The position numbers and the translations under genes are program-made. From assembly GCA_038225555.1 (NCBI GenBank), contig JBBRRB010000007.1, positions 106,973-170,972 of the forward strand: 64,000 nt of DNA, written 5' to 3'. The notes under the pieces are model-generated. The model did no database searches. It saw only the letters and a list, made by a program, of their open reading frames with translations, and was not told the origin of the DNA. Of the stretch, positions 1-9,100 are shown piece after piece (the stretch's first letter is position 1; each line of letters begins with the position of its first letter). This stretch comes from JANXQZ01 sp038225555 (GTDB taxonomy: Bacteria > Acidobacteriota > Terriglobia > Bryobacterales > Bryobacteraceae).

Positions 1-69
1 AACACTTGGACGAACGCATTCTAGATCGGTTAGGTTCCGCCAATTTCAGGTTTTTATCGGAGCGGCAGC

Positions 70-281
70 TTACAGGTCCTCAGGGCGCAACCCCGTTTTC
101 TTGGCAATGCGCGCAAGGAGTGCCGGGCCAACTTCTTCGTTGTCATTAAGGGCGAAAGTATAGTTGGGCCAGCCAAATCGTTTGAGTCGACGATGAGACC
201 CGCTTTGCCAAGCCACTGTCCATCCGATTGAAGCAACGCCCCCAAGACTCTTTTGGCCTTCACCGAGGGCCAGTAGCTCAT
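70..281 (-). pseudogene. hicA: HicA-type toxin, frameshifted
   Basis: HicA toxins are small double-stranded-RNA-binding-fold mRNA interferases of type II toxin-antitoxin systems. The N-terminal part (MSYWPSVKAKRVLGALLQSDG) is read from the ATG at 281. The C-terminal part (WTVAWQSGSHRR... to KKTGLRPEDL) lies in another frame from about 222 down to 70. It carries the catalytic-type GSH motif and the usual ending. The two halves join exactly if one GGAT unit is restored (GGATGGAT reduced to GGAT) near 219-222, so a 4-base contraction explains the break. The start overlaps the hicB stop as ATGA. As written, the first frame runs on to an unrelated tail of 75 residues in total. It is either a real inactivated toxin or a sequence error. 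Confidence 0.75.
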
Positions 282-502
282 GCGAAGGAGAAGACCTTCG
301 CGAATTGCGGTGGGAGTTCCTCCCCATGATCGATGCAGTCGGCCGCGACACGCAAAGCCAGGGCTCGTACGGCTGAAATCGCTGCCTCGCGACTGGGGCC
401 ATAGGCCATCACTCCGGGCATGGACTCGACGTCAGCCCACCAACGACCGTCGTCTTCTTGCCCCAGAACGATCAAGATCGAATCTGGTAGGGTTGTTTCC
501 AT
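278..502 (-). CDS. hicB: HicB-family antitoxin
   Basis: This 74-residue protein matches the short HicB antitoxin fold. It has a beta-strand ILIVLGQEDDGRWWADV, then MPGVMAYG, then the helix SREAAISAVRALALRVAADC, the pattern of partial-RNase-H antitoxins that block HicA. There is no clear DNA-binding tail. The ATG at 502 is preceded by GGAG four bases upstream, which supports this start. It is the first gene of a hicB-hicA pair with an ATGA overlap, the order in which the antitoxin is made first. Because the toxin partner is broken here, the antitoxin may be a leftover. A TACGAT hexamer upstream could be a -10 element, but this is weak. Confidence 0.78.
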   Translation of the reverse strand: METTLPDSILIVLGQEDDGRWWADVESMPGVMAYGPSREAAISAVRALALRVAADCIDHGEELPPQFAKVFSFA

Positions 503-560
503 CGATCTCCGCGACCCCCGTCGATATCGTAACCTCTTTGATATTCTGATCAGCAGCTCG

Positions 561-1889
561 CTATCCGAGCGGCAACGTCAGGCACGCTTCGCAGCCCGGT
601 CCGCTAGTGGCGTTCATCAGAGTAAGAGTTCCGCCATGGGCCTCGGCGATTTGCCTGCTCAGCACCAGCCCGATGCCCGACCCGCCTGGCTTCGTTGTGA
701 AAAATGGCACGAAAAGATTGGCGGTATTGGCCAGCCCGTGCCCCTCGTCGCGAACCCAAATGACCAAGTTAAGATTCTGCCGACGCCAGCCGACCCGGAC
801 TTGGCCGCCCGTCTCAAGGGATGCGTCCGCAGCGTTGCGGATCAGGTTGATGAGCGCTTGTTCCAACTGGTCCCCGTCGGCGCGGATGGTCAGCTCGGGG
901 CCAAGTATGAGATGGGGCGGCAAGCGGGTTTCGAGTCCAGACACGCGGCGGATCAGGGCCCCGATGTCGACTGGTGCCAGCGTAGGCTGCGGCAGGCGCG
1001 CCAGGCGGGCGTAGGCGCTCATGAATCGGCTGAGCGATTCGCTGCGCGATGCGATCACAGCGAGGCCGCTGCGCATATCGTCTTCCCAGTCGGACGCCCG
1101 AGGGTTGCGATTCAAGATGGTCTCGAGGCTCCCGGCGATGGACTTAATGGGTGCGAGCGAGTTGTTCAACTCATGCCCAAGTACTCGAACGAGACGCTGC
1201 CAAGCCTTCAGCTCCTCTTCGCGCAGGGGACGAGTAAGATCGGTGAGCACCAGCATCTGGTGGGGCAAGCCCCCCTCCCGAAAAGTGCTGCGACTGATGC
1301 TCCAGCGACCTGCGCCCCCGGGAAAAGTTCGCTGGACGGTTTGCTGAGGTTCGCCCGCCAAATAAGCTTCCACACCCAGGGAAACGGCGCTTTTGGCGAG
1401 AAGCCGCTCCGAAGGCTCACCCAGCAACCGCTCGGCGGCCCGGTTCACGAGGCGCAACTTTTGCTCGCCATCGAACGCAAATACGGCAACTTCGATCTCC
1501 TCCATTACCTTGCGCAGGAGCGTAGTGGCTTCTAATGCGCCCAGTCGCTGAGACCGGAGAGTGGAGCTCATCATGTTCACCTGCTGCATCACTTCGCTGA
1601 GCGCATCGTCTCTGCGGACCCCCCGCGCGCGGATGGAATAATCGCCTTCGCGCATGGCTTCGAGAAGGTTGGCCAGGGTTCGCAAAGGGTTCGCGACCCG
1701 CTCGCGCAAACCGAACGAGAATCCCAGCCAGCATCCCAGGATGATCACTGAAAGGGTCCACTGCTCGCGGGCAGGGCGTTGGTTCGCCCATAAAATGATT
1801 AGGGAAGTGAGGACGGCCGGAGCTCCCGCGAGCAGCGCCAGCAATAGGATGCGCTCCTCATGAACCAGGTTTGGCTTGCGGAGCTTCAC
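561..1889 (-). CDS. NtrY-like sensor histidine kinase
   Basis: A membrane sensor kinase of about 442 residues. Two membrane segments (about residues 13-33 and 46-60) are followed by a HAMP-like linker, a PAS-like region (about 118-210) and the kinase core. The core has an H-box GHELNNSLAPIK with His239, an N-box LINLIRNAADAS with Asn352, G1 DEGHGL and G2 GSGIGL, close to NtrY kinases. I chose the GTG at 1889, which gives VKLRKPN just before the first membrane segment. The frame stays open to a GTG at 1979, but those 30 residues are read through an interspersed repeat. No good ribosome site precedes 1889. It lies downstream of the sigma-54 activator and most likely phosphorylates it. Confidence 0.88.
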   Translation of the reverse strand: MKLRKPNLVHEERILLLALLAGAPAVLTSLIILWANQRPAREQWTLSVIILGCWLGFSFGLRERVANPLRTLANLLEAMREGDYSIRARGVRRDDALSEVMQQVNMMSSTLRSQRLGALEATTLLRKVMEEIEVAVFAFDGEQKLRLVNRAAERLLGEPSERLLAKSAVSLGVEAYLAGEPQQTVQRTFPGGAGRWSISRSTFREGGLPHQMLVLTDLTRPLREEELKAWQRLVRVLGHELNNSLAPIKSIAGSLETILNRNPRASDWEDDMRSGLAVIASRSESLSRFMSAYARLARLPQPTLAPVDIGALIRRVSGLETRLPPHLILGPELTIRADGDQLEQALINLIRNAADASLETGGQVRVGWRRQNLNLVIWVRDEGHGLANTANLFVPFFTTKPGGSGIGLVLSRQIAEAHGGTLTLMNATSGPGCEACLTLPLG

Positions 1890-1891
1890 AG

Positions 1892-1979
1892 GTGGGGCAG
1901 GCAATCTTGCCTGCGGACACGCTTTCCAGCGTGTCCAGCCGGCTGGAAAGCCGGCTGCAGCCAGGATTGCCTGCCCCAC
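1892..1979. repeat. Full-length multi-hairpin interspersed repeat (copy 1)
   Basis: This 88-base element is bounded by 15-base inverted termini, GTGGGGCAGGCAATC at the left and its exact complement at the right. Between them lie successive hairpins with four-base loops: 1897-1914 (GCAGGCA arms), 1916-1935 (GACACGCT arms) and 1936-1957 (9-base arms around CAGCCGGCT), then the GCAGCCAGGATTGCCTGC module. Four shorter copies of the right half occur elsewhere in the window in the same orientation. It fills nearly all of the gap between the activator gene and the kinase gene and touches the proposed kinase start. It resembles REP or MITE-like non-autonomous elements; the mobilising enzyme is unknown. 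Confidence 0.85.
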
Positions 1980-2010
1980 AAAGCAGCGAAGATGTAGAAC
2001 AGGATTGTGT

Positions 2011-3381
2011 TCACAAGCCGTAGCGCTGGAGGCGGCGATAGAGTGCGCTGCGGCTGAGTCCTAGCGCGCTGGCCGCATGGCTGACGTTGCCCCCATAGCG
2101 CGCCAGTGACTTCTTGATCAGGAACGCTTCCACCTCCTCGATACTCATATCCTCCAGCTTGGGGCTGCCTTCCCGGCCGGTTCGGAGAGCGAGGTCGCCG
2201 ATGTGGATCAGATTATCTTGCGCCATCAACACCGCTCGTTCCATGACGTGATTCAACTCGCGGACATTGCCCTGCCAGGCATTATCGAGGAGCGACTGCA
2301 TGGCCGGCCCGTCAAAGGCAGTGATCTTTTTCCGGTAACGCTGCGCGTGCATGGAGAGGAAATGAGTTGCCAGCAGGGGAATGTCCTCGCGGCGCTCGCG
2401 CAAAGCCGGGAGATGGATTTCTATCGTGTTCAGACGGAACAGCAAGTCCTGCCGGAACCGGCCATTTTCCACCTCTTCGTCTAAGCGGGCGTTGGTAGCG
2501 GAGATCACCCGCGCGTCCACCTTGCGGGTCTTGGACGAGCCGACCCGCTCCATCTCGCCGGTCTCCAGTACGCGCAGCAGCTTCGACTGAAGGTTCATCG
2601 GGACGTTCGCGATTTCATCGAGAAAAAGCGTGCTGCCGTCCGCGAGTTCGAAGCGGCCCACGCGGTCCATCTTGGCGTCGGTGAAAGCCCCTTTCACATG
2701 GCCGAACAGCTCGCTTTCGAACACGCCTTCCGCAAGGCCGCCCGCGTTGACGGTAACCATCGTCTTGGCCGCCCTTCCAGAGACGGCGTGCAGCGTTTTG
2801 GCGACCACCTCCTTGCCGGTGCCGGGCTCGCCTGTGATCAGGATGTTCGCGTCGGACGGACCCACTCGCGTGATTAGTTGCAAAACCGGCTGCATGGATG
2901 GCGCTTCGGCAATCAGGGTAGGAACGCCTTCGGTTCGCAACAGACGATTCTCGGCTTCAAGGCGCAGTCCGCGCCGGAGCGCGTTGCGCAACTCGATCTG
3001 AGTACGCACGATGCTGACCAGGCGCTCGTTCTCCCATGGCTTCTGAATAAAATCACGGGCGCCCCGACGCATCGCTTCCACTGCCAATTTCACGGTGCCC
3101 CAGGCGGTCATCACCACCACCGGAAGGATGGTATCGATAGACTGAATGCGCGTGAGCAGGTCGAGCCCCTCCTGGCCCGAGGTGGTGTCCCGGCTGTAGT
3201 TGAGGTCCATGATGACGCAGTCGAAATCGCGCGCCTCGATGGCCGACAAAACGGCTGCGGGTGAATGGGCGGATTCGATCTGAAAGCCTTCGCCTTTGAG
3301 GAGCAGGCGCAGGGCCTCCAGGACATCGGGCTGGTCGTCGGCGATCAGGACGCGGGAATCCAAATTTGCTGCAAGCTTCAT
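2011..3381 (-). CDS. Sigma-54-dependent response regulator (NtrC family)
   Basis: A 456-residue activator with three domains. The receiver (about 8-125) has acidic pocket D15/D16, phospho-acceptor D59 and conserved K114. The AAA+ ATPase has Walker A GEPGTGKE at 184-191 and Walker B LFLDEI at 252-257. The C-terminal Fis-type helix-turn-helix ends in GNVSHAASALGLSRSALYRRL. Such proteins melt sigma-54 promoters after phosphorylation. The loop that contacts sigma-54, normally GAFTGA, reads GAFTDA at 231-236. The kinase gene follows immediately and the permease genes precede it on the same strand. A strong sigma-54 promoter heads that row (near 8990), so this protein probably controls its own operon. 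Confidence 0.93.
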   Translation of the reverse strand: MKLAANLDSRVLIADDQPDVLEALRLLLKGEGFQIESAHSPAAVLSAIEARDFDCVIMDLNYSRDTTSGQEGLDLLTRIQSIDTILPVVVMTAWGTVKLAVEAMRRGARDFIQKPWENERLVSIVRTQIELRNALRRGLRLEAENRLLRTEGVPTLIAEAPSMQPVLQLITRVGPSDANILITGEPGTGKEVVAKTLHAVSGRAAKTMVTVNAGGLAEGVFESELFGHVKGAFTDAKMDRVGRFELADGSTLFLDEIANVPMNLQSKLLRVLETGEMERVGSSKTRKVDARVISATNARLDEEVENGRFRQDLLFRLNTIEIHLPALRERREDIPLLATHFLSMHAQRYRKKITAFDGPAMQSLLDNAWQGNVRELNHVMERAVLMAQDNLIHIGDLALRTGREGSPKLEDMSIEEVEAFLIKKSLARYGGNVSHAASALGLSRSALYRRLQRYGL

Positions 3382-3405
3382 TAGAGAGGGGTTGCCTTCT
3401 TCAGG

Positions 3406-5844
3406 TTACTCCGCTCGCAGGGCCACTACCGGGTCAATTGCCGTCGCTCTCCTTGCGGGTGCCAGCACTGCTGCGAGGGCAACTGCCAGCAAAACGGCGG
3501 CTGCAATCGCAAAGGTTCCAGGGTCGTTGGCGTGGATTCCGAAAAGCAAGCGCTCCGTGAATCGACTCAGCGCAAACGAGGCCGCCAGTCCAGCTAGGAT
3601 GCCTGCCCCGACCAGCCCCAGACCCTGCGAGAGGACCAGACGGAACACGTCTCCGGCCGGAGCACCGAGGGCCATGCGGATGCCCAACTCCGCGGTCCTT
3701 TGTGCGACGGAATGGGCCATCACGCCGTACACTCCAATGGACGACAGCACCAGCGCCAGAACTCCAAACAACGCCAGAAGGCCCGCGCCCATGCGGGAGG
3801 CCCATAGGGATCGATCGATGAGCTCCTTCATGGTGAACGCGTTGGTGATTAGAAGGTTGGGGTCCATTCCTTGCACCTCCCGGCGAACCGTTCCCAGCAG
3901 GGAGGCCGGGTCGGAATCGCCGCGGAATACCAACGCCATTTGGGGCCAATACTTTTGAGCAACAGGCACGAACGCGCAGGCGCGGGGGTCCTCTGAGACG
4001 TTGAAGTACTTGTTGTCCTTAACAATGCCGATCACCTGCACCGGGTCTTTGTCGCCGAAGAATCGGAATCGCTTCCCAAGCGCATCCTGATTGGGCCAAA
4101 ACTTGTTGGCCATGGTCTCGTTCACGACAGCTACCGGCGTGGATTGCTCCCGATCCGAATCGCTGAAAGACCGCCCGCGCATAAGCGGAATTTCCACTGT
4201 TTCAAAGTAACGAGGTTCGATGTTGTTCACTAAGACCAGGACGCCGCGATTCCCCGGAGCCGGGTCCTGCCCCTCGAGAAATACGCTGCGGCTAAAGCCC
4301 CCGAAGCCCAGCGGAACCGAACTCGCCAGACTTGCCGACCGCACGCCCGGAGTGGTTCGGAGCCGCTCCAGCATTTGGCGATAAAACAAAATTGCTTGCT
4401 CAGGAGTGTAGCCTTGACCACCCAGGTTGGTTTCAAAGACAGCGAGCTTGCCGGAAGCGAAGCCCACATCGATCTTCTGAGCATTCTGCAGGCTGCGCAG
4501 GAACAAGCCCGCACCCACCAGCGCCACCAGAGACAAGGCGACCTGCCCAACAACGAGCAAATTCCGCAGCGTGAACCAACTGCCTCCCCGCGCCCCTTGC
4601 GACGTGCGCTCCCTCAATTCAGCGATTACGTCCGGACTCGCCGACTGGAGCGCCGGGGCTAAGCCGAACAGCAGCCCGGTGAGCAGCGCGATGCCAAGAG
4701 TGAACAGGAGCACGGTGCCGTCGATGGACAGGTTCAGATCGTTGGCTCTCAGAAAGGGAGGACGGAAGGACCATAAAAGGTTGCGGCCCCATGCCGCGAT
4801 CACCAATCCCGCCAGCCCGCCGACCAATGCCAGCAGCAGGCTTTCTATGATCAACTGTCGAGCTAGGCGGAAACGCGATGCGCCCATGGACAGGCGGATG
4901 GCGATCTCTTTGCGGCGTCCCGCGGCTCTCACCATTTGCAGGTTGGCCACGTTCGCGCAAGCGATCAGAAGCACCAGCGCGACCACGGCCATCAGAAGGC
5001 GTCCGGCGCCTACAACATTATCGCGTCCATTTGGATTGATCAGGCTGTCGCTCAGCGGGAGCAGTTTGACGCCGCGCTCGCGGTTGTCGGCTGGATATTC
5101 ATTTTGGAGATGCAGCGCGATGGTCTGCAACTGCGCGCGCGCCTGTTCGATAGCTACTCCAGGCCGCAGGCGACCGAGCACGCTTAGCAGCAGAAAGCGG
5201 CGGCTCTCGAACAGCTCCTGTTGGGGCAGCAGTTGAGTATACATGGCCAAGGGCGCCCAGAGTGCGGGGCTTCCCAGCGCATTGATCCCGGTAAAATTCG
5301 GCGCAGTCACGCCGATCACCTGGAAGGGATGGCCGTTCAACTTCAGAGTCTGGCCCAAAATTCCGGGGTTGCCTCCGTACTGGCGTTTCCAAAAAGCGTC
5401 GCTCAGGACCACGACCGGGTGAGCGCCTGGAGCGGCATCCTCGTCCGCCGAATAGGTTCTTCCCAGAGCAGTTTTTGTCCCGAGAAGATCGAAGTAATTG
5501 CCAGAGGTGAGTTCGCCGAATATTTGTTCGGGCTGTGCGTCGGTTGCAAGCGCGATGCCCACGGGAGCATACGACGCCGATGCGCTGAATACAGTGTTCC
5601 GGTCGCGCAGTTCTCGGAAATTGGGGGCAGAGACCGGAAGGAAGCCGGGGTTTCTCGAGTCGGCCGTATAAACACTGACCAGCTCAGAAATATTTCGAAC
5701 TGGCAACGGGTGCAGAAATACCGCGTTAATTAACGTGAAAATGGCAGTGTTCGCGCCAATTCCCAGTCCGAGCGACAAAGCGATGACAGCCGTGTATCCC
5801 GGTTGTTTCCACATGCTCCGAAGAGCGAACTGAATGTCTTTCAT
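3406..5844 (-). CDS. ADOP-type FtsX/MacB-like permease
   Basis: An 812-residue membrane protein. The first membrane segment is TAVIALSLGLGIGANTAIFTLINAV, followed by a MacB-like periplasmic domain. An FtsX three-helix unit begins LLMAVVALVLLIACANVANLQMVRAAGRRKE, then a second periplasmic domain and a C-terminal FtsX unit with RTAELGIRMALGA. This duplicated layout without an ATPase domain is typical of the acidobacterial orphan permeases. The substrate is unknown. MacB relatives move peptides, lipids or drugs, but no ATPase partner is encoded nearby. Its ATG shares an A with the TAA of the DUF4097 gene, so translation is probably coupled. The sigma-54 activator gene lies 24 bases downstream. 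Confidence 0.92.
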   Translation of the reverse strand: MKDIQFALRSMWKQPGYTAVIALSLGLGIGANTAIFTLINAVFLHPLPVRNISELVSVYTADSRNPGFLPVSAPNFRELRDRNTVFSASASYAPVGIALATDAQPEQIFGELTSGNYFDLLGTKTALGRTYSADEDAAPGAHPVVVLSDAFWKRQYGGNPGILGQTLKLNGHPFQVIGVTAPNFTGINALGSPALWAPLAMYTQLLPQQELFESRRFLLLSVLGRLRPGVAIEQARAQLQTIALHLQNEYPADNRERGVKLLPLSDSLINPNGRDNVVGAGRLLMAVVALVLLIACANVANLQMVRAAGRRKEIAIRLSMGASRFRLARQLIIESLLLALVGGLAGLVIAAWGRNLLWSFRPPFLRANDLNLSIDGTVLLFTLGIALLTGLLFGLAPALQSASPDVIAELRERTSQGARGGSWFTLRNLLVVGQVALSLVALVGAGLFLRSLQNAQKIDVGFASGKLAVFETNLGGQGYTPEQAILFYRQMLERLRTTPGVRSASLASSVPLGFGGFSRSVFLEGQDPAPGNRGVLVLVNNIEPRYFETVEIPLMRGRSFSDSDREQSTPVAVVNETMANKFWPNQDALGKRFRFFGDKDPVQVIGIVKDNKYFNVSEDPRACAFVPVAQKYWPQMALVFRGDSDPASLLGTVRREVQGMDPNLLITNAFTMKELIDRSLWASRMGAGLLALFGVLALVLSSIGVYGVMAHSVAQRTAELGIRMALGAPAGDVFRLVLSQGLGLVGAGILAGLAASFALSRFTERLLFGIHANDPGTFAIAAAVLLAVALAAVLAPARRATAIDPVVALRAE

Positions 5845-6545
5845 TAGACGCGGCGAGTTCGACGGAGACGGATGGTGCCGTTTACCGTCACCAGCTTCAC
5901 TTCCGGGCCGCCTTTGCCCACGATCCCCGACACGCTCTGCCCTGCGGCATGGCTGCGCGTGGCCACCGGGAAGTTCGCTACAACGGCACCGTGGAGGGTC
6001 TGGGCGAACAGTCTCGCGCTCAGACAGTTAGGCATTTCCAGGGTGATTCCGCCATTCACCGCCGAGAATTTGAGGCTGCGCCCGGAGCGGGTCTTCCCAA
6101 TGGAGGCAAGTATGGAACCATTCACGGTTTCGGCTTCGCTCGACCCGGTGGTCCGAATGCGCACGTTGCCGTTGACCGTGTAGCCCGAGGCATCCCCTTT
6201 AAGAGAATTCGCTTCCACGCTTCCGTTCACGGTTCTGCCGATGAAACGAACACCCTTAGGCACGCGCACAGTGAAATCGACGCGCTCATCGCGTTCCGCG
6301 TCATTGGGATGAACGGCGCGGAACGTCAACCCATGCTCGTCCTGAGTGACGGTGATTTTGAGGTCGGATTGCTCGGTGACTACTTCGGCTTGGTCACCCT
6401 GGGCCGGTTCGGCGCGAATGGAGCCCAGCGTATTTCGGATCTCGATGGACTGGCCTGCGGACACGTGCCCGCCCCAGTGAAATGGATGGCTGTCCGGTAT
6501 GATAGACGCGGCCATCCCGGTCATGACAACGAACGTCAGGAACAT
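5844..6545 (-). CDS. DUF4097-like secreted beta-repeat protein
   Basis: A 233-residue protein with a short hydrophobic leader, then a run of beta-strand repeats with recurring TVNGSV, TVNGNV, TVNGSI and AVNGGI turns. This is the signature of the DUF4097 (putative adhesin) beta-solenoid. A good ribosome site (GGAG, 7-base spacing) precedes the ATG at 6545. It sits between two ADOP permease genes and is coupled to the downstream one by a TAATG overlap, so it probably acts outside the inner membrane with them. DUF4097 proteins often sit beside envelope-stress regulators; no biochemical function is established. Confidence 0.8.
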   Translation of the reverse strand: MFLTFVVMTGMAASIIPDSHPFHWGGHVSAGQSIEIRNTLGSIRAEPAQGDQAEVVTEQSDLKITVTQDEHGLTFRAVHPNDAERDERVDFTVRVPKGVRFIGRTVNGSVEANSLKGDASGYTVNGNVRIRTTGSSEAETVNGSILASIGKTRSGRSLKFSAVNGGITLEMPNCLSARLFAQTLHGAVVANFPVATRSHAAGQSVSGIVGKGGPEVKLVTVNGTIRLRRTRRV

Positions 6546-6589
6546 GTGTCATCTCCTAGCGAATATAAAACAAGAGCGCCCCACAAAGA

Positions 6590-8961
6590 CTACTCATAGC
6601 GGAGTGCTTCCATAGCGTCGACGCGGGCGGCTCGCAGAGCGGGAAAAAGGGAAGCCAGCAGCGCGACAGCGGCCAGCACCAAAGATCCCGTGAGGAACAT
6701 CCCGACATCGGTCGGACTGACTTCAAACAGCAAACTTCTCAAAAAGCGCGTCAAGGCGACCGCGCCCACTAACCCGGCGGAGATTCCGACCAAAGAAACG
6801 GCCGCGCCTTCCCGCAGCACCATAGCAAGAATGGTTCGGGTTTGCGCACCGAGCGCCATCCGCACGCCGATCTCACTGGTGCGCTCGGCGACGGAGTATG
6901 CCATTACTCCAAAGACTCCGATAGACGCGAGCACGAGCGCCAAGCCCGCAAACGTTCCCAATAGAATGGATTGGAAGCGCGGACGGGCCACCGTCTTGGC
7001 CACCAACGACGACATCGGCATGATATCGGCGATGGCCTGGTTGGGGTCGACGCCATGAATCACGTCCTGCGCCATGCGTGCAATATTCATCGGATCGCCC
7101 GCGCTTCGGATGACCAGGGTGCCGCCCCCGGACGACTCCTGCGCATCCGGGAAGTAGACGGTCGGGAGAGCGGTTTCGTCTAAGGCTCGCTGCTTTACAT
7201 CGCCTACCACTCCTACGATTCGGTACGGCTTGTCGTTCCCCCACTGTACTTTTAAGCCGTGCCCAACCGGATTCTCGCCCGCGAAAAATTGAGCGGCTAA
7301 CGCTTGATTGATTAGCGTAACTTTGGGAGAGTCAGTGCTATCCTGCACGCCAAGAGTTCGGCCCTTCAAGAGCGGAATTCCCATGGCGCGGAGATAATTG
7401 GGAGTAATAATGGAAACGGTACATACGGGCTGATCGCCGGGCTTCGGTACGGGTTGTCCCTCGACATAAAAGCCAGTGGCCGAGTACATGCGGGTCATCG
7501 GCGGAAACATAATGGATCCTGCCGCGGTTACGCCGGGCAGACGCTCAAGCCTAGCGAGTATTTCCGCGAGGCCATCCGAGCCTCGCTTCAGGTTGACGCG
7601 CATGGTTAGCACGCCTTCCGCCCGAAATCCCGGCTCTACATTCTGCAGGCGCACCAAGCTCTTGATCATCAAAGCAGCACCGATGAGCAGCACCAGTGCG
7701 AACGCAATCTCGCCAGCCACCAGCGCAGATCGCAGCCAATTGCGACGGAGACCGCCAGCCACTCCGCGACCGCCCAGGAACTCAACACGCGAAGCATTGA
7801 AAGCCGGGATTACGCCAAACAGAAGACCCGTTAGCAACGAAATGCCCAGGTTAAAAGCGAGCACGTTCCAATCGAGAGAGACTGAGTTCACCCTGGCGAT
7901 CGACATGCTTTCGGGCAACATCGCCAGCAGGCCGTCTCTCGCCCAGACGGCGACGATGAGTCCCAACGCCCCGCCGAGGAGGCCGAGCATGGTGCTTTCC
8001 ACAATCAGTTGGCGCACGATCCGAGCACGGCTGGCACCGAGCGACGAGCGGAGCGCCAATTCCCGCCGACGTCCTGTGGCCCGAATCAGCATGAGGTTCG
8101 CCACGTTTGCGCAGGAGATCAGGAGCACCAGCGCTACGGAGGCAAGCAGGATGAACAACGGAGTTTTGAGAGCGCCCGAAAATTCCTCGCGCATGCCGAC
8201 CGCCGTAGCTCCCCACTTGGCATTAAAGACCGGATGCTCCGCAGACATTTGCGATCCGATGGTCTCCATTTCCGCCCTTGCGGACCTGAGCGACACGCCC
8301 GGCTTCATGCGCGCTATCGCGGAAAGATAGCGCCCCTTGCGCTCGACATCGGTGCGCAGTACGTGCAAGATCCAAAGCTCCGCTTTCATATCCGGAAGCG
8401 GAAGCCGGACGGCATGACGCCGACAACCGAGACGGGGTCACCGCTCAGTTGCAGTTTGCGCCCGAGAATTCCCGGGTCGGATCCGTAGCGCCGCTCCCAA
8501 AGACCGCGGCTGATGAGCGCATAATATCCGTGCCCTCGAACGTCCTCTTCGGGAAGAAAGTTGCGGCCAAGCACAGGTGTGACTTCAAGGACGGGGAAAA
8601 ATTCGCGCGTGACATATGCGGCATACACCTGTTCCCGCCGTCCATCGCCCGCAATGTCCACTGTCGTGTCGATGTAAGCGGCCATGCGCTCAAAGGATTG
8701 CGTGCGGCGTTCCCACTCCTTAAAATTCTGGGGATTCGCCACATTCGTCTTTCCCGTGCCGGGGCTGCGCTCCCAGAGCATCACAAGACGGTCAGGGTTC
8801 TTGAATGGCAGGGGCCTGAGGAGCACCGCGTTTACGACGCTGAACATCGCCGTATTCGCCCCGATGCCCAGCACCAGCGCAAGCAGCGCTATGAAAGTGA
8901 ACGCCGGTCGCTTGAGAAGCATGCGTCCGGAGAAGCGAAGATCATTCCAGAGTGATTCCAT
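6590..8961 (-). pseudogene. ADOP-type permease split by a frameshift
   Basis: Two frames together encode one ADOP permease. From the ATG at 8961 a 191-residue frame holds the first membrane segment and the start of the MacB-like domain, ending PSGFRFRI-stop at 8386. A second frame from 8389 to 6590 (599 residues) carries the rest, starting MKAELW. The sum, 790 residues, matches the intact family members of 809 and 812 here. Adding one base in the C/G run near 8396-8400 restores a typical FPDMKAELW junction, so one base has been lost. The chance ATGA at the break could allow the second half to be reinitiated. It may be a sequencing error or a real mutation. It is the first gene after the sigma-54 promoter. 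Confidence 0.85.
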
Positions 8962-8986
8962 TTAATGCGACCTGGGAGAGGGCGGG

Positions 8987-9002
8987 AGCAAGTCTGGTGC
9001 CA
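8987..9002 (-). promoter_or_regulatory. Sigma-54 (-24/-12) promoter
   Basis: Read on the minus strand this is TGGCAC-CAGAC-TTGCT, an exact fit to TGGCAC-N5-TTGC with ten bases between the invariant GG and GC. The predicted transcript start is near 8977, giving a leader of about 16 bases before the ATG at 8961. The operon it heads ends with an NtrC-type sigma-54 activator and its kinase, which strongly supports function. Confidence 0.82.
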
Positions 9003-9044
9003 GTGTGGAAGAGCCCGAGCAGCCGCCAAAAATCGAGCGGCCGC

Positions 9045-9058
9045 GCGACCGTGGTCGC
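9045..9058. promoter_or_regulatory. Candidate activator-binding palindrome
   Basis: A perfect 14-base palindrome, GCGACC-GT-GGTCGC, centred about 75 bases upstream of the predicted sigma-54 transcript start. That is where NtrC-type activators usually bind. Assignment to the response regulator at 2011-3381 is inferred from position only. Confidence 0.5.
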
Positions 9059-9100
9059 CGGGAGTGTCCGGTTGTGGGATAGGGTTCCGCAAAAGCGGGA

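Noticed and set aside
420..1535. A 371-residue open frame on the plus strand
   Set aside because: It is antisense to the histidine kinase, whose conserved H, N and G boxes are clear. No domain is visible in the antisense frame.
8386..8389. ATGA at the ADOP frame break as a normal gene boundary
   Set aside because: Both halves belong to one conserved permease domain, and intact relatives in the window are single proteins of about 810 residues.
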